Shown here: positions 1 to 10,991 of the stretch, piece by piece
Numbering within the stretch: position 1 is the first letter of the stretch
Layout: each line of letters starts with the position of its first letter
From: Membranipora membranacea
Taxonomy: Eukaryota > Bryozoa > Gymnolaemata > Cheilostomatida > Membraniporidae
Assembly (NCBI GenBank): GCA_914767715.1
Contig: OU612075.1
Span: forward strand, 5,456,001 to 5,520,000
Reading direction: 5' to 3'
DNA length: 64,000 nucleotides
The notes under the pieces: model-generated
Databases searched by the model: none
Told to the model about the DNA's origin: nothing
What the model saw: the letters and a program-made list of their open reading frames with translations, nothing else
Made by a program: the position numbers and the translations under genes

Positions 1-1
1 A

Positions 2-556
2 CTCCTTGGTTTTACTTTGAATGACTCATTGACATGGGACGATCATGTAGACCAGATTTGCACCAAAATAAACAAAAGTTTGGCATTATTCCAGAAATGC
101 AGGGCATTCCTAGATAGTAGATCATCTCGTAACTTTCATTTCCAGTATGTCTTTTGTCATATGATATATGGCATCCGCATATATGGCAACCTATCACCAC
201 AATATATTCTTGGAAGAATATACTTGCTCCAAAAGAAGGCTTTCCGCCTAATAGCAAATGTCAACCACATACCATATCATCTAATACATACAACAGATTT
301 ACATACATCTCTTGGTCTGATTCCTTTTCCTCACCTTGCTGGTCATTTCACCTGTATTTTTGGTTTTCAAATTTTGCATTTAATTGCACCTGACTTTCTT
401 TTGGAAGGCTTTATTCCAGCTAGCTCTAAAACCTATTTTAGAGACAAATACCTATTACATTATCACACTGATCAATTAAGACAAAAAATCACTACAACTT
501 TTAACTCTTTACCAATTCCGCTTAAGTTTTTTCTTTTTTGTTCTGTCACAGCATGA
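2..556 (+). pseudogene. LINE (non-LTR) reverse transcriptase C-terminal fragment
   Basis: The reading frame is already open at the window edge and runs to a stop at 554-556. It begins with a stretch typical of the segment after the catalytic part of CR1/Jockey/L2-type reverse transcriptases: LTWDDHVDQICTKINK, then LALFQKCRAFL, and further on LLQKKAFRLIAN. No catalytic YADD box is present, so only the C-terminal tail is inside the window. The element probably ends in the AATAAAA plus TA-rich tail near 585-612, as 5'-truncated LINEs do. The clade is not certain. No frame break is visible in this part, so it may be fairly young; the rest lies upstream of the window. Confidence 0.7.
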
Positions 557-1084
557 AAAACATTCCTAAAGATGATGTAGAATGACAATAAAAGTATATA
601 TATATATCTATACCCTGAACACAAAAGTCTTGCTAATGACACAGCAACACTGTAGATGCAGGAATTGTTGAGAGATGTCAAATGATGTCAAGAATAAGTG
701 CTGAATTTATGAAGATCTGACAAAAACCTTTGTTCAACATGATAATAAATCAGTTTGTATCCTCAACTCTGATGAGATACAACATTGTATCAGCCCTGTC
801 GGATGACTTGGTCCCGAACAATGAGAACATTTGCCCATCAGGGACTATGCTTTGACAAGATGACTCATTCATATTAAAGGCATCATGCCTACCAAAGATA
901 TCCTTTTCATGTGCACGGAAGGTTCAGAAATAACAACCGTGTCACCATTCCAGCTTGCGTTGCTGGTGGGATCAGGCGGCAACGGCCTGAACCAAACGCA
1001 GAGACCCTTTAGGGAATCCGACAAGGGACAAAGTTTGAGCACTTAAAATTCTGCCATTTATATCATGTGCTATCTAACATAATC
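557..1084. other. Non-coding stretch after the LINE
   Basis: It starts with the TA-rich tail of the LINE at about 585-612. I see no supported gene in the rest. Confidence 0.4.
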
Positions 1085-1905
1085 ATTGATGGGTCAATTC
1101 AGCAGCGATCACCATAGAGAGGAGCAGCCACTTATTAAGAGGGGGAATCCAAAATATTGCTGGCTTCCCGGGAGCAGTAGGCTTGATTGAAGGGACCCAT
1201 GTAAAGATTGGTAACCACCATCTGACAGAGTCCAAGTATATCTACACAGGCAAAACACAAAAGAAAAATTCATTAATGCTATAAGCTATGTCATCCAGAT
1301 ACTACCGGCTTCGCTGATGTCGTCAACAATACCTTTGTATATTTTGAGAGTTGTGGCCTCTTCATATATAAGGAGCGATCGACTCAAAAGTATTGAATCT
1401 GTAATCCTGAGCAGGGTGACGCTGAGTAAATTGGAAAAGCATATGCATAATGAATTAGGAACATTTTAATAATTGTGAATTTGTCGTTAAGAGATACCAC
1501 TCTGAATGGGATGGTGGTTTGTGACCACAGAACACTTTCAATAGAAAGTTGATCATGCTGTGCGTTATCTAGGTGCACACCATGAGTCCATAATATTTCA
1601 AAACAGCACATCAAGCAAGGACCTGGGGAGCGGAGCATTCAGTCGGCTTCTCCTAAGTGAGTTCCTAAAGTTGTCGTTCAGATAGTAGCATTGCGTGAAA
1701 CCATCGGCATATGAAACCATGGTTAATGTCTTTCACGCTGTATCTCATGACATTCCTCCAGGTCAACAAATGTTCTCTTGAGGCCAGGTACAATTCAGTC
1801 CACAGGAAGACAAGATCTCAAGTAGAAAACGCCCTCGGCGATTTGGAAAATGGTTGGAGGTGTATTCATCGACATGGAGAGTCTAAAATTACCAAGTTAG
1901 TATAG
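1085..1905 (+). pseudogene. Decayed PIF/Harbinger transposase, copy 1
   Basis: Fragments in several frames match the Harbinger nuclease. Around 1150-1215 there is FPGAVGLIEGTHVKI, the FPxxVGxIDGxHI block with the catalytic D changed to E. Near 1225-1260 follows ESKYIYTGKTQKK, in place of the usual NxKxxxS strand. Near 1780-1870 comes RYNSVHRKTRSQVENALGDL, equivalent to the terminal fN..hs.tR..vE..fG block. The frame is broken repeatedly and no single ORF covers the domain. The order of the blocks supports one decayed insertion rather than chance. It is more worn than the copy at 23.2 kb. Confidence 0.55.
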
Positions 1906-3900
1906 TAAATATTCTGTACGTATTTCAATTTTAAATAGTCAAATATGTTTAAACAATTGTCGAAGGAGTGTTGGTTCAGGTTCAGGTTGTTCATTATATG
2001 ATTTCAGAACTGAGGGACCGAGTGAGGTATGGTCAAGCACTGCTGGATCAATTAAGAAGAAAACCCGGCACAGAAAAAACTCTTTAATAATCTCAAAACG
2101 GTTTCTCTCCAAAAGGCTCATCAAATCTTAGTTGCCCAAGTCAACACTCATTGAAAAGTAAAAAAGAATACAAAAATAGTGATGATCCACTGACAATGAG
2201 AACCTCAACAACAAGTGCTGCCTAAGATATTCAGGCTAACAAGTGTCAAGACACTTCAACAACTGCGAGATAAAGTAGATAGAACGGAAGGCTTCCACAT
2301 GTCAATTCTTGAATCACTGACCATAAAATCAGCTCAAACTGAACATAAAGAACCTTGAAGTATCAATGAGTTTTGACGAAAACAACTTCCGCTCGAGTAA
2401 GATGTCAGAAGCTGATAAGATAGTTGGACTTGACAACACAAACCCACCGGTGGTGATAGCGTCGATGTTTTATGATCAGGGGCCTCAAGTCGAATATCAG
2501 CAGATAAGCTCTTTCTTCAGCAGTGGGCTATTATCAGCGGAACGCCTAGCACAGGTAACTACAGAAGCTATACTTTAAGCTGACAAATTGCCAAGGGGAG
2601 GGGCATGAAATACAAGAATAATCTAAACAAGGAGATGGAACTTTCTCGGTAAAAAAAATGTCATAAGAAAAAGTACAATTAACTAGTTAATTCCAAACTG
2701 CCATCCTCGATAGGGAGCAATGAGTGCTAAGTATCAGGCGCAATGGACATCCAAATGTTCAGGGAGGAGTCAACTCATTCCATCAGTAAAACATCCTTGG
2801 AGAAGCTGAAGCCCAATAATGTATACCTGATGAAATCATCAAAGCGGCTGCAGGGCCTATGAGAGATGTGTGATGTTTCAATGTTATTCAGAGCAGAAAA
2901 GCTGACGCTTTGGAGGTCAGGTCTACCATCACCAACCTACCTATCGGATGACCTTTCTCTAGGCAAATATTGTGTGTGATTTATGGAACTTCGACTGTCA
3001 TGCTGGAATATCTTTAAAAATGCTCTTCCTATCCAGTCTGTGCTGATTTTGCGGACTGGATCAATAATAATGTGAGTGAGAAGGTTTAGTATGTGAAATG
3101 AGAATGTGTCGTAGAGTATGTCGGAGGTGAAGGAGGTGAAGGAGGTGAAGAAATTGAACAATGTTGATATTTTTAGCTATATCAATGGGAGGAAGTCTTT
3201 GATCTGCCATCTCAGCTAGAAACCCCAAGCATATATCATGCTTATCATGGTGTCACTCATCTTTTAGCGTTCAAAACATGTAAGGCATATTTGCGGAGTG
3301 ACTCTGTGGTTGTGGTCAGTGATGACCTTGTATCAACAGCATTGATGTTGGGCAGGGGGCGACCGTGTTTCTGGACCCACCCTCCTCGACTCCGAGACTA
3401 GTTACTCAGCAAACAAGCTTACCAAGCCATAGCTTAGATGGATGGTGAAGGAGCTGCATGTGTTGTTGCTACTTTGAATGTTAGAGGAGAGAGGTAAACA
3501 TTTAACATGATTATATACGAGATTGCATTGAAAATTCTTGTTTGTAAGGATAGAACTGGAGTTATTGAGTGTACAGATACTAACAAATATTAGCAAGGAA
3601 GGAGTAACATAGTCTCCTGAGTAACAGAGTCGTCAAAGTAACAGAAGACTCTGCTAATCCTTGATATCAGTGATCACTCATTGATAAATTGATGGTTTGA
3701 TGATTGGTGTGTTGTTATAGCCGCGCGCTACAATCCCTCTACATTTCCTACTCAACTTTTTGTTCGGGAATACCAGCGTAAGTGCCTAATGTGATATGCA
3801 GTGAAGATCGGTACAGAGTAATTCCTTCGTGATAATCATCCTACATGTGCAAAATATATTGTGTCGTTCCCTTACCTATTGTTTTTGTTTTGTTTTGTAG
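1906..3900. other. Unassigned stretch
   Basis: I see no supported gene. A 70-codon open frame at 2366-2578 and short frames near 2940-3160 lack recognisable motifs. A small 9-bp tandem repeat (GAAGGAGGT-like, three units) lies near 3123-3150. Confidence 0.3.
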
Positions 3901-4116
3901 GTCAACGCAATGATATGCGTAGAGGGAGAATGGGCCTATGTGCAGGCGTCGCATCCAGCAGGGGCCTACCGCCAGATAGTGCCGTACTTGATCAGGGATA
4001 AACCAGGAGACATCATGGACACCGCCGACACTCAGGAAACCCGACGACTGAACTCACGACTTTATCTCCCCACAAATCGACTTGGAACTTCAATCCCTGG
4101 TTGCACACATGGCTGA
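3901..4116 (+). CDS. Possible isolated exon, unknown product
   Basis: A T-rich tract ending in TTTTGTAG directly precedes 3901. The frame after it is open for about 70 codons (contains EGEWAYVQASHPAGAY and VPYLIRDKPGDIMDT) and is more GC-rich than its surroundings. I do not recognise the product. No partner exon could be tied to it, so it may be a worn transposon exon. Confidence 0.2.
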   Translation, partial: VNAMICVEGEWAYVQASHPAGAYRQIVPYLIRDKPGDIMDTADTQETRRLNSRLYLPTNRLGTSIPGCTHG

Positions 4117-4250
4117 TCTGTATGGGACTACAGTTTTTGGTCACAGGTAGCTGCGATAGGTCTTTTCTTGGCAGTTTAGCAAACTCATAATTATACATCC
4201 TTGATTTTTTACAACCCTATTCATCAAGTTAATAATAAATCATTACGCAA

Positions 4251-4274
4251 TATATATATATATATATATATATA
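4251..4274. repeat. (TA)n microsatellite
   Basis: Twelve uninterrupted TA units. Confidence 0.95.
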
Positions 4275-5490
4275 CCACTTTGATTAGTATCTGTCACCTC
4301 TACAGGCTCAGTAACGAGTCTTAACCATTAGCTGGCACTAGTTGCTAAAACAGAGGAAGATTCCTTTTCGTTACAGCGAGTAGATGCAAAGATTAAACCT
4401 TAGAGTTGACCAAGTATTAGCCGTCATGGTCCATTCTGGCCCAGTAGCAAACCCAATGTATCTAGCAACAACAAACCATACTTCCTTAAGTTCAGATGGC
4501 TAAAATTGTGCACCTAAAATTCTCTAGGAATTCTTCTTTTCATCATCTATGGTAAACAGATCTGTATTTCAATTATAGGTTGCCTGGCCACATGATAACG
4601 AGTCTTTGAAATAATCAAGAGCACATCAATTACGATAAAGTCTGTGGCTGAAAGAAGGTTCCTGCTTTACGAGTACCAGTTTTCCTTCAAACCTGTGTTA
4701 ACATGCATTTACGATTCACATATATATGCGGGCAATCAGTGTGGCCATGAAAAAATGTGAGCCAATGAGTTTCTGACTTGCGTAGTGCCGGCAGCCTATA
4801 ACTTGCTGTGACAGGGGATGGCTTTATGGTGACTATCAAGCGCCATATACAAGTCAATGTTACATCGGCCTTCACTCAATATCTGAAATATTAATACAAA
4901 TCAACGAATATGTAGTATATAAACGTATATCAGGTGGGTAAATCGTACGGAAGAGTGTACTTTATGTACGATTAGATTAACCCCACCAGACTGGCTTTGC
5001 ACATTTGCAGTCATTATACGGCCATGTTCTGACGATGCGGGTTCGGTGTCGTATGAAGAGATACCCGAAGGGTTATCTAGACAAGCAACCTAAAACAGAC
5101 TTAGACCCAGATAGTGATTTTCCAAGTGGACTAAGACCACTATGAGTAGTTTAAGAGCTTTTATGATATATAAATAGCTAAATTTCCAACTATGACGAAA
5201 AATGAAAACTTGTTGAGAATTGATGATGGGGAGACTTCTATGGATATGCAAACTTTATATATTATTACCTGATGATTTATTGTTACATTTATGTTAATAA
5301 GTTCATATTATGAATATATTCCTTGTTAAAAGATAACATCATCCTTATGGCACTCACTCAACCAACAGCCCGGACCTGATAATTCCAAGACAAGAAAAAG
5401 CAGTAGTAAGACAGAAAACTGCCCGCAAAGGGGGAATGATCAATCCACACTACATCAGTGAATTTACTTCATTCAAGAACATCGACAACA
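4275..5490. other. Stretch without a gene before the BEL element
   Basis: Only short, motif-free open frames on both strands. A 36-codon open stretch near 5030-5140 has no recognisable domain. Confidence 0.35.
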
Positions 5491-5495
5491 GTAGA

Positions 5496-6022
5496 TGTAG
5501 CTGCGGTGAGCTTCGTGCACGCCCTCACTGATAGTCTGGGAGCGTGGGCTACGCTTGCTCACCATGCTATGTGTTGCCTTTGTTATCTGGCCAATTCAAG
5601 CTCCAATTAGTGCACTGTGTGGACATTCTTTTGTTGTGAATTGACAGGATTTTAACTGTAAATCAGTGTCTCACAGACACCCATGGTGATAGCAGCTCAA
5701 ACCAATAGTCATCAGGTTTACTGCTATGAACAGGATACTGTTTTCAGATTAAAATAAACAGTTTATTCCAAACTATAACTTTACGCAGCATATGCCTTAC
5801 CTAATAGGCCAAAGAGGTATGTTTTGTTTTCATATCCATTTTCTTTTTATTAATTGACACTAACTTTAATTTAATGTATATCTCTTGCTGCAATTTCTTT
5901 TTGATGTAATGATTACCGAACACGACTGCTTATATTACCTGTTCCTTACACCATGAATTTTATTTGCAGTTTTACAAAATAAAGTACGATTCTGCCAAAG
6001 ACAAAGTGTATATGCTGTGACA
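5496..6022 (+). repeat. 5' LTR of the BEL/Pao element
   Basis: Begins TGTAGCTGCGG and ends GCTGTGACA; 527 bp, pairing with the 3' copy. It contains AATAAA-like sites (AAAATAAAC, AAATAAAG) able to act as polyadenylation signals. A TGG a few bases after the LTR (6039) could begin the primer-binding site, but I cannot match it to a specific tRNA. Confidence 0.95.
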
Positions 6023-6067
6023 GTAAAACTCTGTGCCTTGGAGCTACATTGAATATCTGAGCAACCA

Positions 6068-6440
6068 AGAAGTGCATCTAAAGCTGTCATCTCGATAGAA
6101 GTACATCTAAAGCTGTCATCTCGATCTCAATCTAACGTCACATCTGCCCCACAGTTACATCAGGCACATGGCGTCATCGTGATTTAAATCCGACTCATCG
6201 ACAGCTCTAAGCTACGCTCTAAGCTAGTACTCGCTTCTACTATATCTGTGCTCACTTCTACTATATCTGTGCTCACTCTCCGCTCCATCATGGTACAACC
6301 GTCAACTGTAAGTTATTCTTCTGGATCTACTCTCTTCTGCTGCTCGTGTGAGGGAATCTAAGCCGGTGATTTAATTTGACTAAATAGAATTTTTTTTGAT
6401 TAAATAGAATTTTTTGATTAAATAGAATTTTTCTTGATTA
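6068..6440 (+). repeat. Three small tandem duplications in the BEL leader
   Basis: Two 29-bp units (AGAAGTGCATCTAAAGCTGT..., 6068-6096 and 6097-6125) differ at one base. About two copies of a roughly 21-bp unit (GCTCACTTCTACTATATCTG) lie at 6230-6280. Three copies of a TTAAATAGAATTTTT-type unit lie near 6371-6440. All sit between the LTR and the gag start, in the region expected to hold leader and packaging signals. Confidence 0.8.
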
Positions 6441-6656
6441 GATTTGATTTAAATTGAGCCTGTCAATTTTTTCACTTTGTTACACAGCAAGTAGGGTGTT
6501 TACATAGTGCAATCCTTGGAGCTTGTTGTTGGTCGGTGACATTGGCATCCTTGCTGGTTTGCAATCTATGCCTGTGCTTCTGGGCGTCAGTGTGGGCTTG
6601 TTCGTTGATCATTGTTGTTATACTCCCCTCGGCTCATTCTTTGGCTCGTCATCAAA

Positions 6657-9600
6657 ATGGCATCTAGTAGTGTTTATACTTCCGATGAATTGGTTGGGGA
6701 GCGCAATGCTGATCTCCGGAGCATTCTTAGGGAGGCGGGGAAGCCCTCATATGGTAATAAGGCAGCACTCATTCAAAGGATACTTAGCCACAGGTTAAAA
6801 AGGTCTGACACAATTAAATCATCCATTGAGCAGAAGCTTGAATCTATCCATGAAATGGAGAAAAATCTCTCCACATTAAAATCTGAGCTTGTTGCTTTGG
6901 AATCGTCTGCTACTGCCAATAAATCTAAACATGTAGCAGATACAGAGTGCAATCCTTTAACCTACACATTTCAGGCGGCAGCACCAAATATTTCTATACC
7001 AGCTATTATACATAATCTAGATGATTCAGATTCTGACCATGATTCTTATTCGACGCCAGTCAGATCATATAGGAAGGAAGAATTTGTGCCAACTCCTGCA
7101 CCTAGATTATCGAAAACTGCTGCCTTCAGTTCAGTTAAATTAGCTCATATCACCAGAAATGAAAGCTTTCGGGATCATTTAGATAATCAAGCTAGCAGAC
7201 TAGCTAGCCATCAGAGCACTAGACCTAAACCTTTGCCACGTTTATCTTGTAATACGCCATCCATGAATAGCCAACAAGCTGAGCTGTATTATAATCATCA
7301 TAGCCAACCATGCGTAAATAGTACTCCAGAACCTCCATACAATAGACCTATTGTCTCGGACACAGTTGTACAATGTCGTGATAATGGAACCCTGGTAGCT
7401 AAGCCTCCATTAGCCAGTGCACATGCTCATTTAGCTAGTCATAGTGGTAGCTCATGTAACTGTAGCTTGCAGACAGCCCTGTTAGAGAAAATATCTGAGA
7501 GTATTAGCGATGCTCATTATCCTATTGTAGAGCCAAATATTTTCTCTGGTGATATTATGTTATATCAGGAATGGCGTAAGCAATTCATGAACTTCATCAA
7601 TCGGAAAAAGCATATGAGTTCTGATGACAAACTGTATCACTTGCAAAAGTATACATCAGGCGAAGCTGCTGAGGCTGTACGAGGCTATTGTATTCTGAAA
7701 TCTGAACAAGCGTTCACTGATGCTATTGATACTCTTGATAACGACTACGGCAGCTCATTTTTGGCAGCACAGGCGTTCAGTAAGAAACTAAAAAACTGGC
7801 CAAAAGTCCCTCCCAACGATCCAAAGGCACTCAAGCGTCTTACCAATTACCTGAAACAGTGCAGAGCAGCGATGGCCGATATACCACACCTAACTAATCT
7901 TGATAGCTGCTCTGAAAATCAGAAAATCCTAGCGCTTCTGCCTGACTACTTAGTAAATAAGTGGAATGAACGTGTGACTGAGTATATGATTGCTAATGCT
8001 GACGACTATCCTAGTTTTAGCATGTTCGTAGAATATCTAATCAGACAAACAAAATCTGCTAACAATCCTATATCATCACTAACAGCCGTACGGCAGTTAG
8101 CAGTCATACCTCAATCTAGTCACTCTAAACTAGTGTCACCAACCCCAGCTCCAAGATCCAGACCTGTTCGTGCTGTGACTAATAATAGTGTGAATGAAGA
8201 AAAGCACCATAAATCTGAATGTATCATCTGTCATGGGACAGACCATAGGTACGTGGCTCAGTGCAAGAGCTTCAAGACAATGGATCAATCTGCTAAGCTA
8301 AAATCAGTGAGAGATCATAAATTATGCTTCCGATGCTTGGGTCAGGGTCATGGTGTGAAAACATGTGATAAAACGTGGAAATGTAGATTGTGTAAAGGTT
8401 CTCGGCATCATTCGTTGCTCCATGATGCTGATAATCAGCCTGAAACAAACAGTGAGAAGACAATTCCACAAGCTGCGTGTACAAACACCCATATCATGTT
8501 AGAAACTCGTAGAATATTCACTAAAATTGTCCCAGTGTGGCTTTCAACTGATGAAAACCCAGATAGCGAGTTTTTGACCTATGCCCTCTTGGACGATCAG
8601 TCTAACAAGACATTCATCACAAATGATCTTGCCTCTAAGATTACAGCCAGATCTGAAGCTACACCCTTGAAAATATCAACGATGACCAGTCAGAAGTGTG
8701 CCGTTACATCTAGGAAGTTTCATGGGTTGAGAGTTCGTGGGTTCTACTGCGGCAACATTGTCAAGATGCCTCCTACATTCAGTCGCCAATACATACCATA
8801 TATTCAGTCAAGTATTCCTTTATGTGATGACATAGATAAATACAATCATCTCAGACCAATATCTCATCTGATCGCCCCTAAGCTGAACTGTGGCGTTGAT
8901 ATTCTAATAGGTAGAGATTGTATTGCAACTACTCGCTATCAACAGCTTATTGAGGCACCTGAAAACACACCATGCGCAGTGAAAACACCAGTAGGTTGGT
9001 GTATTCTTGGTCCGGCCGGTGATGATGAGCCTGTGATACATAATGATTTTGTAGATGAATTAGGGATTAGCCATGCATTGCTCTGTCAACCTATAGATGA
9101 ATGTAATCAACTCACAAATAGTCTTGACCCCATACTGTCTCAGCCTGAGGTTACTGTAGCGCTTCAAACTGAGGTGCAGGAGTTATCTCCCTCTGATCTC
9201 ATGAAACTAGTGTGTGATGCTGACTTTCTCTCAGTCGATTCTAAAACTATGTCACAACAGGATATGAAATTTCTTGAAATACTAGACAACCAAACATATC
9301 AAGATGAAGACATGTTTTACACTATGCCTCTGCCGTTCAAGACAGACTCTCCTAGCCTGTCTAACAACTATCATGCTGCACTGACCAGGTTTGAGTATCT
9401 CCAGTCAAAATTTCAGCGCAATCCCGATTATGCTAAGCAATATTATGAGTTCATGCAGGGTGTGATTGATCGTGGGGAAGCTGAAAAGGTACCAAGTTCA
9501 GAACTAAAAAAGAGGGAGTGTTGGTATTTACCACATCACGGGGTTTTCCACAAACAGAAGAAGAAAATTCGTGTTGTGTTCGACTGTTCTGCTAAATACC

Positions 9601-10991
9601 AAGGGGTGAGCCTGAATGACACACTATTACAAGGTCCCGATCTCAACAATCCTCTCATAGGTGTTCTGCTAAGATTTAGAAGAAATCAAGTTGCCATTTC
9701 TTGTGATGTAGAGAAAATGTACCACAGGTTTAGGGTAACTCCAAATCAGCGTGACTATCTCAGATTTATATGGTTAGAGCAGGGTAAGCCTGTTGTGTAT
9801 AGGATGCGTGTGCACATTTTTGGGGCACGATCTTCTCCAAACTGTGCCAAGTATGGGCTAAACAGACTAGCCGCAGACTATGCTAATGACCCAGCTAAAT
9901 CGTTCATATCATCAAACTTTTATGTCGACGATGGTCTAGGTAGTGTCAGTTCAGTACCTGAAGCAATCAATCTTCTAAATCAGACTAGGGATGTGTGCGC
10001 TAAAGCTAATCTACGGGTTCACAAGCTTCTAAGCAACAAGCCAGAAGTTCTACAAGCATTCCCAGCATCAGACTGTGCAGTAGTAACTGACAATGTCAAT
10101 CTATGTAGCTCTACAGAGCGAGCCCTGGGTCTCTTGTGGTCATTAGAATCTGATTCATTCAAGTTTGAGTTCACCGCATCAGATCAACCATACACACGCA
10201 GAAACATGCTGTCTAATATTGCATCATTGTACGACCCACTGGGATTAATCTCCCCTCTCATACTGTCAGGCCGTATTATTCTTCAGAATGCATGCAGATC
10301 AGGATATGGCTGGGATGAAATCTTGAGCGATGACTATGCTGAACAATGGGCTGTTTGGAACAAAAACATGTCTAGTTTGTCAAATCTAAATATTCAGCGG
10401 GTCGTCAATCCTCCAGATTTCAACGCAGTCAAACAAGAAATACACACATTCGCAGATGCAAGCCTATCAGGATATGGAGCATGCTCATATCTCAGATCCA
10501 TCAATGATAAGGGTGAAGTACATTGTACTCTGATATTTGGAAAGTCACGTGTTACCCCTGTCAAAGTAACGACCATACCTAGGCTTGAGTTGCAAGCTGC
10601 ATTGCTGGCAGCGAAACAGACTGCAATGCTGTCAGAAGAGCTACAAATAGAGGCTAAGTGTTATCTGTGGAGTGACTCTAAGATTGTGCTAGGGTATCTA
10701 AACAATGACGAAAAACGATTCAGCACTTATGTATCAAACAGGTTATCTCAGATTCATGATATATCAGATGTGACTCAATGGCAATATGTAAATACCAAAC
10801 AGAATCCTGCAGATCTAGCCTCACGAGGCGTCTCATCAGTCGCAAATCTCTCACAGTCGATATGGTTTCGTGGACCAGAGTTTCTATGGACTTCCTCTCC
10901 ATCAGAGTGGCAGACATTTGGTGTTGGTCACTTTGATGTAGCTTGTGATGATCCAGAATTGAAGCAGGAGGTAATTACTCATGATATCTGA
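6657..10991 (+). CDS. BEL/Pao gag-protease-RT-RNase H part of the polyprotein
   Basis: I chose the ATG at 6657 because a SAP-like segment follows at once (residues about 10-45, DLRSILREAGKPSYGNK). The frame is open upstream to 6612 but that part looks non-coding. Domains in order: gag core of DUF1759 type (about 290-430, EWRKQF, YTSGEAAEAV); CCHC-like knuckles (about 520-585, CFRCLGQGH and CRLCKG); retropepsin-like DUF1758 (about 640, ALLDDQSNKTFI); reverse transcriptase with active site YVDD at 9921-9932; RNase H with FADASLSGYGA and WSDSKIVLGYL. The protein makes virus-like particles and copies the element RNA. The frame ends at a TGA at 10989-10991 that breaks an otherwise continuous polyprotein. 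Confidence 0.93.
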   Translation: MASSSVYTSDELVGERNADLRSILREAGKPSYGNKAALIQRILSHRLKRSDTIKSSIEQKLESIHEMEKNLSTLKSELVALESSATANKSKHVADTECNPLTYTFQAAAPNISIPAIIHNLDDSDSDHDSYSTPVRSYRKEEFVPTPAPRLSKTAAFSSVKLAHITRNESFRDHLDNQASRLASHQSTRPKPLPRLSCNTPSMNSQQAELYYNHHSQPCVNSTPEPPYNRPIVSDTVVQCRDNGTLVAKPPLASAHAHLASHSGSSCNCSLQTALLEKISESISDAHYPIVEPNIFSGDIMLYQEWRKQFMNFINRKKHMSSDDKLYHLQKYTSGEAAEAVRGYCILKSEQAFTDAIDTLDNDYGSSFLAAQAFSKKLKNWPKVPPNDPKALKRLTNYLKQCRAAMADIPHLTNLDSCSENQKILALLPDYLVNKWNERVTEYMIANADDYPSFSMFVEYLIRQTKSANNPISSLTAVRQLAVIPQSSHSKLVSPTPAPRSRPVRAVTNNSVNEEKHHKSECIICHGTDHRYVAQCKSFKTMDQSAKLKSVRDHKLCFRCLGQGHGVKTCDKTWKCRLCKGSRHHSLLHDADNQPETNSEKTIPQAACTNTHIMLETRRIFTKIVPVWLSTDENPDSEFLTYALLDDQSNKTFITNDLASKITARSEATPLKISTMTSQKCAVTSRKFHGLRVRGFYCGNIVKMPPTFSRQYIPYIQSSIPLCDDIDKYNHLRPISHLIAPKLNCGVDILIGRDCIATTRYQQLIEAPENTPCAVKTPVGWCILGPAGDDEPVIHNDFVDELGISHALLCQPIDECNQLTNSLDPILSQPEVTVALQTEVQELSPSDLMKLVCDADFLSVDSKTMSQQDMKFLEILDNQTYQDEDMFYTMPLPFKTDSPSLSNNYHAALTRFEYLQSKFQRNPDYAKQYYEFMQGVIDRGEAEKVPSSELKKRECWYLPHHGVFHKQKKKIRVVFDCSAKYQGVSLNDTLLQGPDLNNPLIGVLLRFRRNQVAISCDVEKMYHRFRVTPNQRDYLRFIWLEQGKPVVYRMRVHIFGARSSPNCAKYGLNRLAADYANDPAKSFISSNFYVDDGLGSVSSVPEAINLLNQTRDVCAKANLRVHKLLSNKPEVLQAFPASDCAVVTDNVNLCSSTERALGLLWSLESDSFKFEFTASDQPYTRRNMLSNIASLYDPLGLISPLILSGRIILQNACRSGYGWDEILSDDYAEQWAVWNKNMSSLSNLNIQRVVNPPDFNAVKQEIHTFADASLSGYGACSYLRSINDKGEVHCTLIFGKSRVTPVKVTTIPRLELQAALLAAKQTAMLSEELQIEAKCYLWSDSKIVLGYLNNDEKRFSTYVSNRLSQIHDISDVTQWQYVNTKQNPADLASRGVSSVANLSQSIWFRGPEFLWTSSPSEWQTFGVGHFDVACDDPELKQEVITHDI

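Noticed and set aside
6523-6798. Open frame overlapping the gag start
   Set aside because: Different frame from gag, no motif; a leader shadow.
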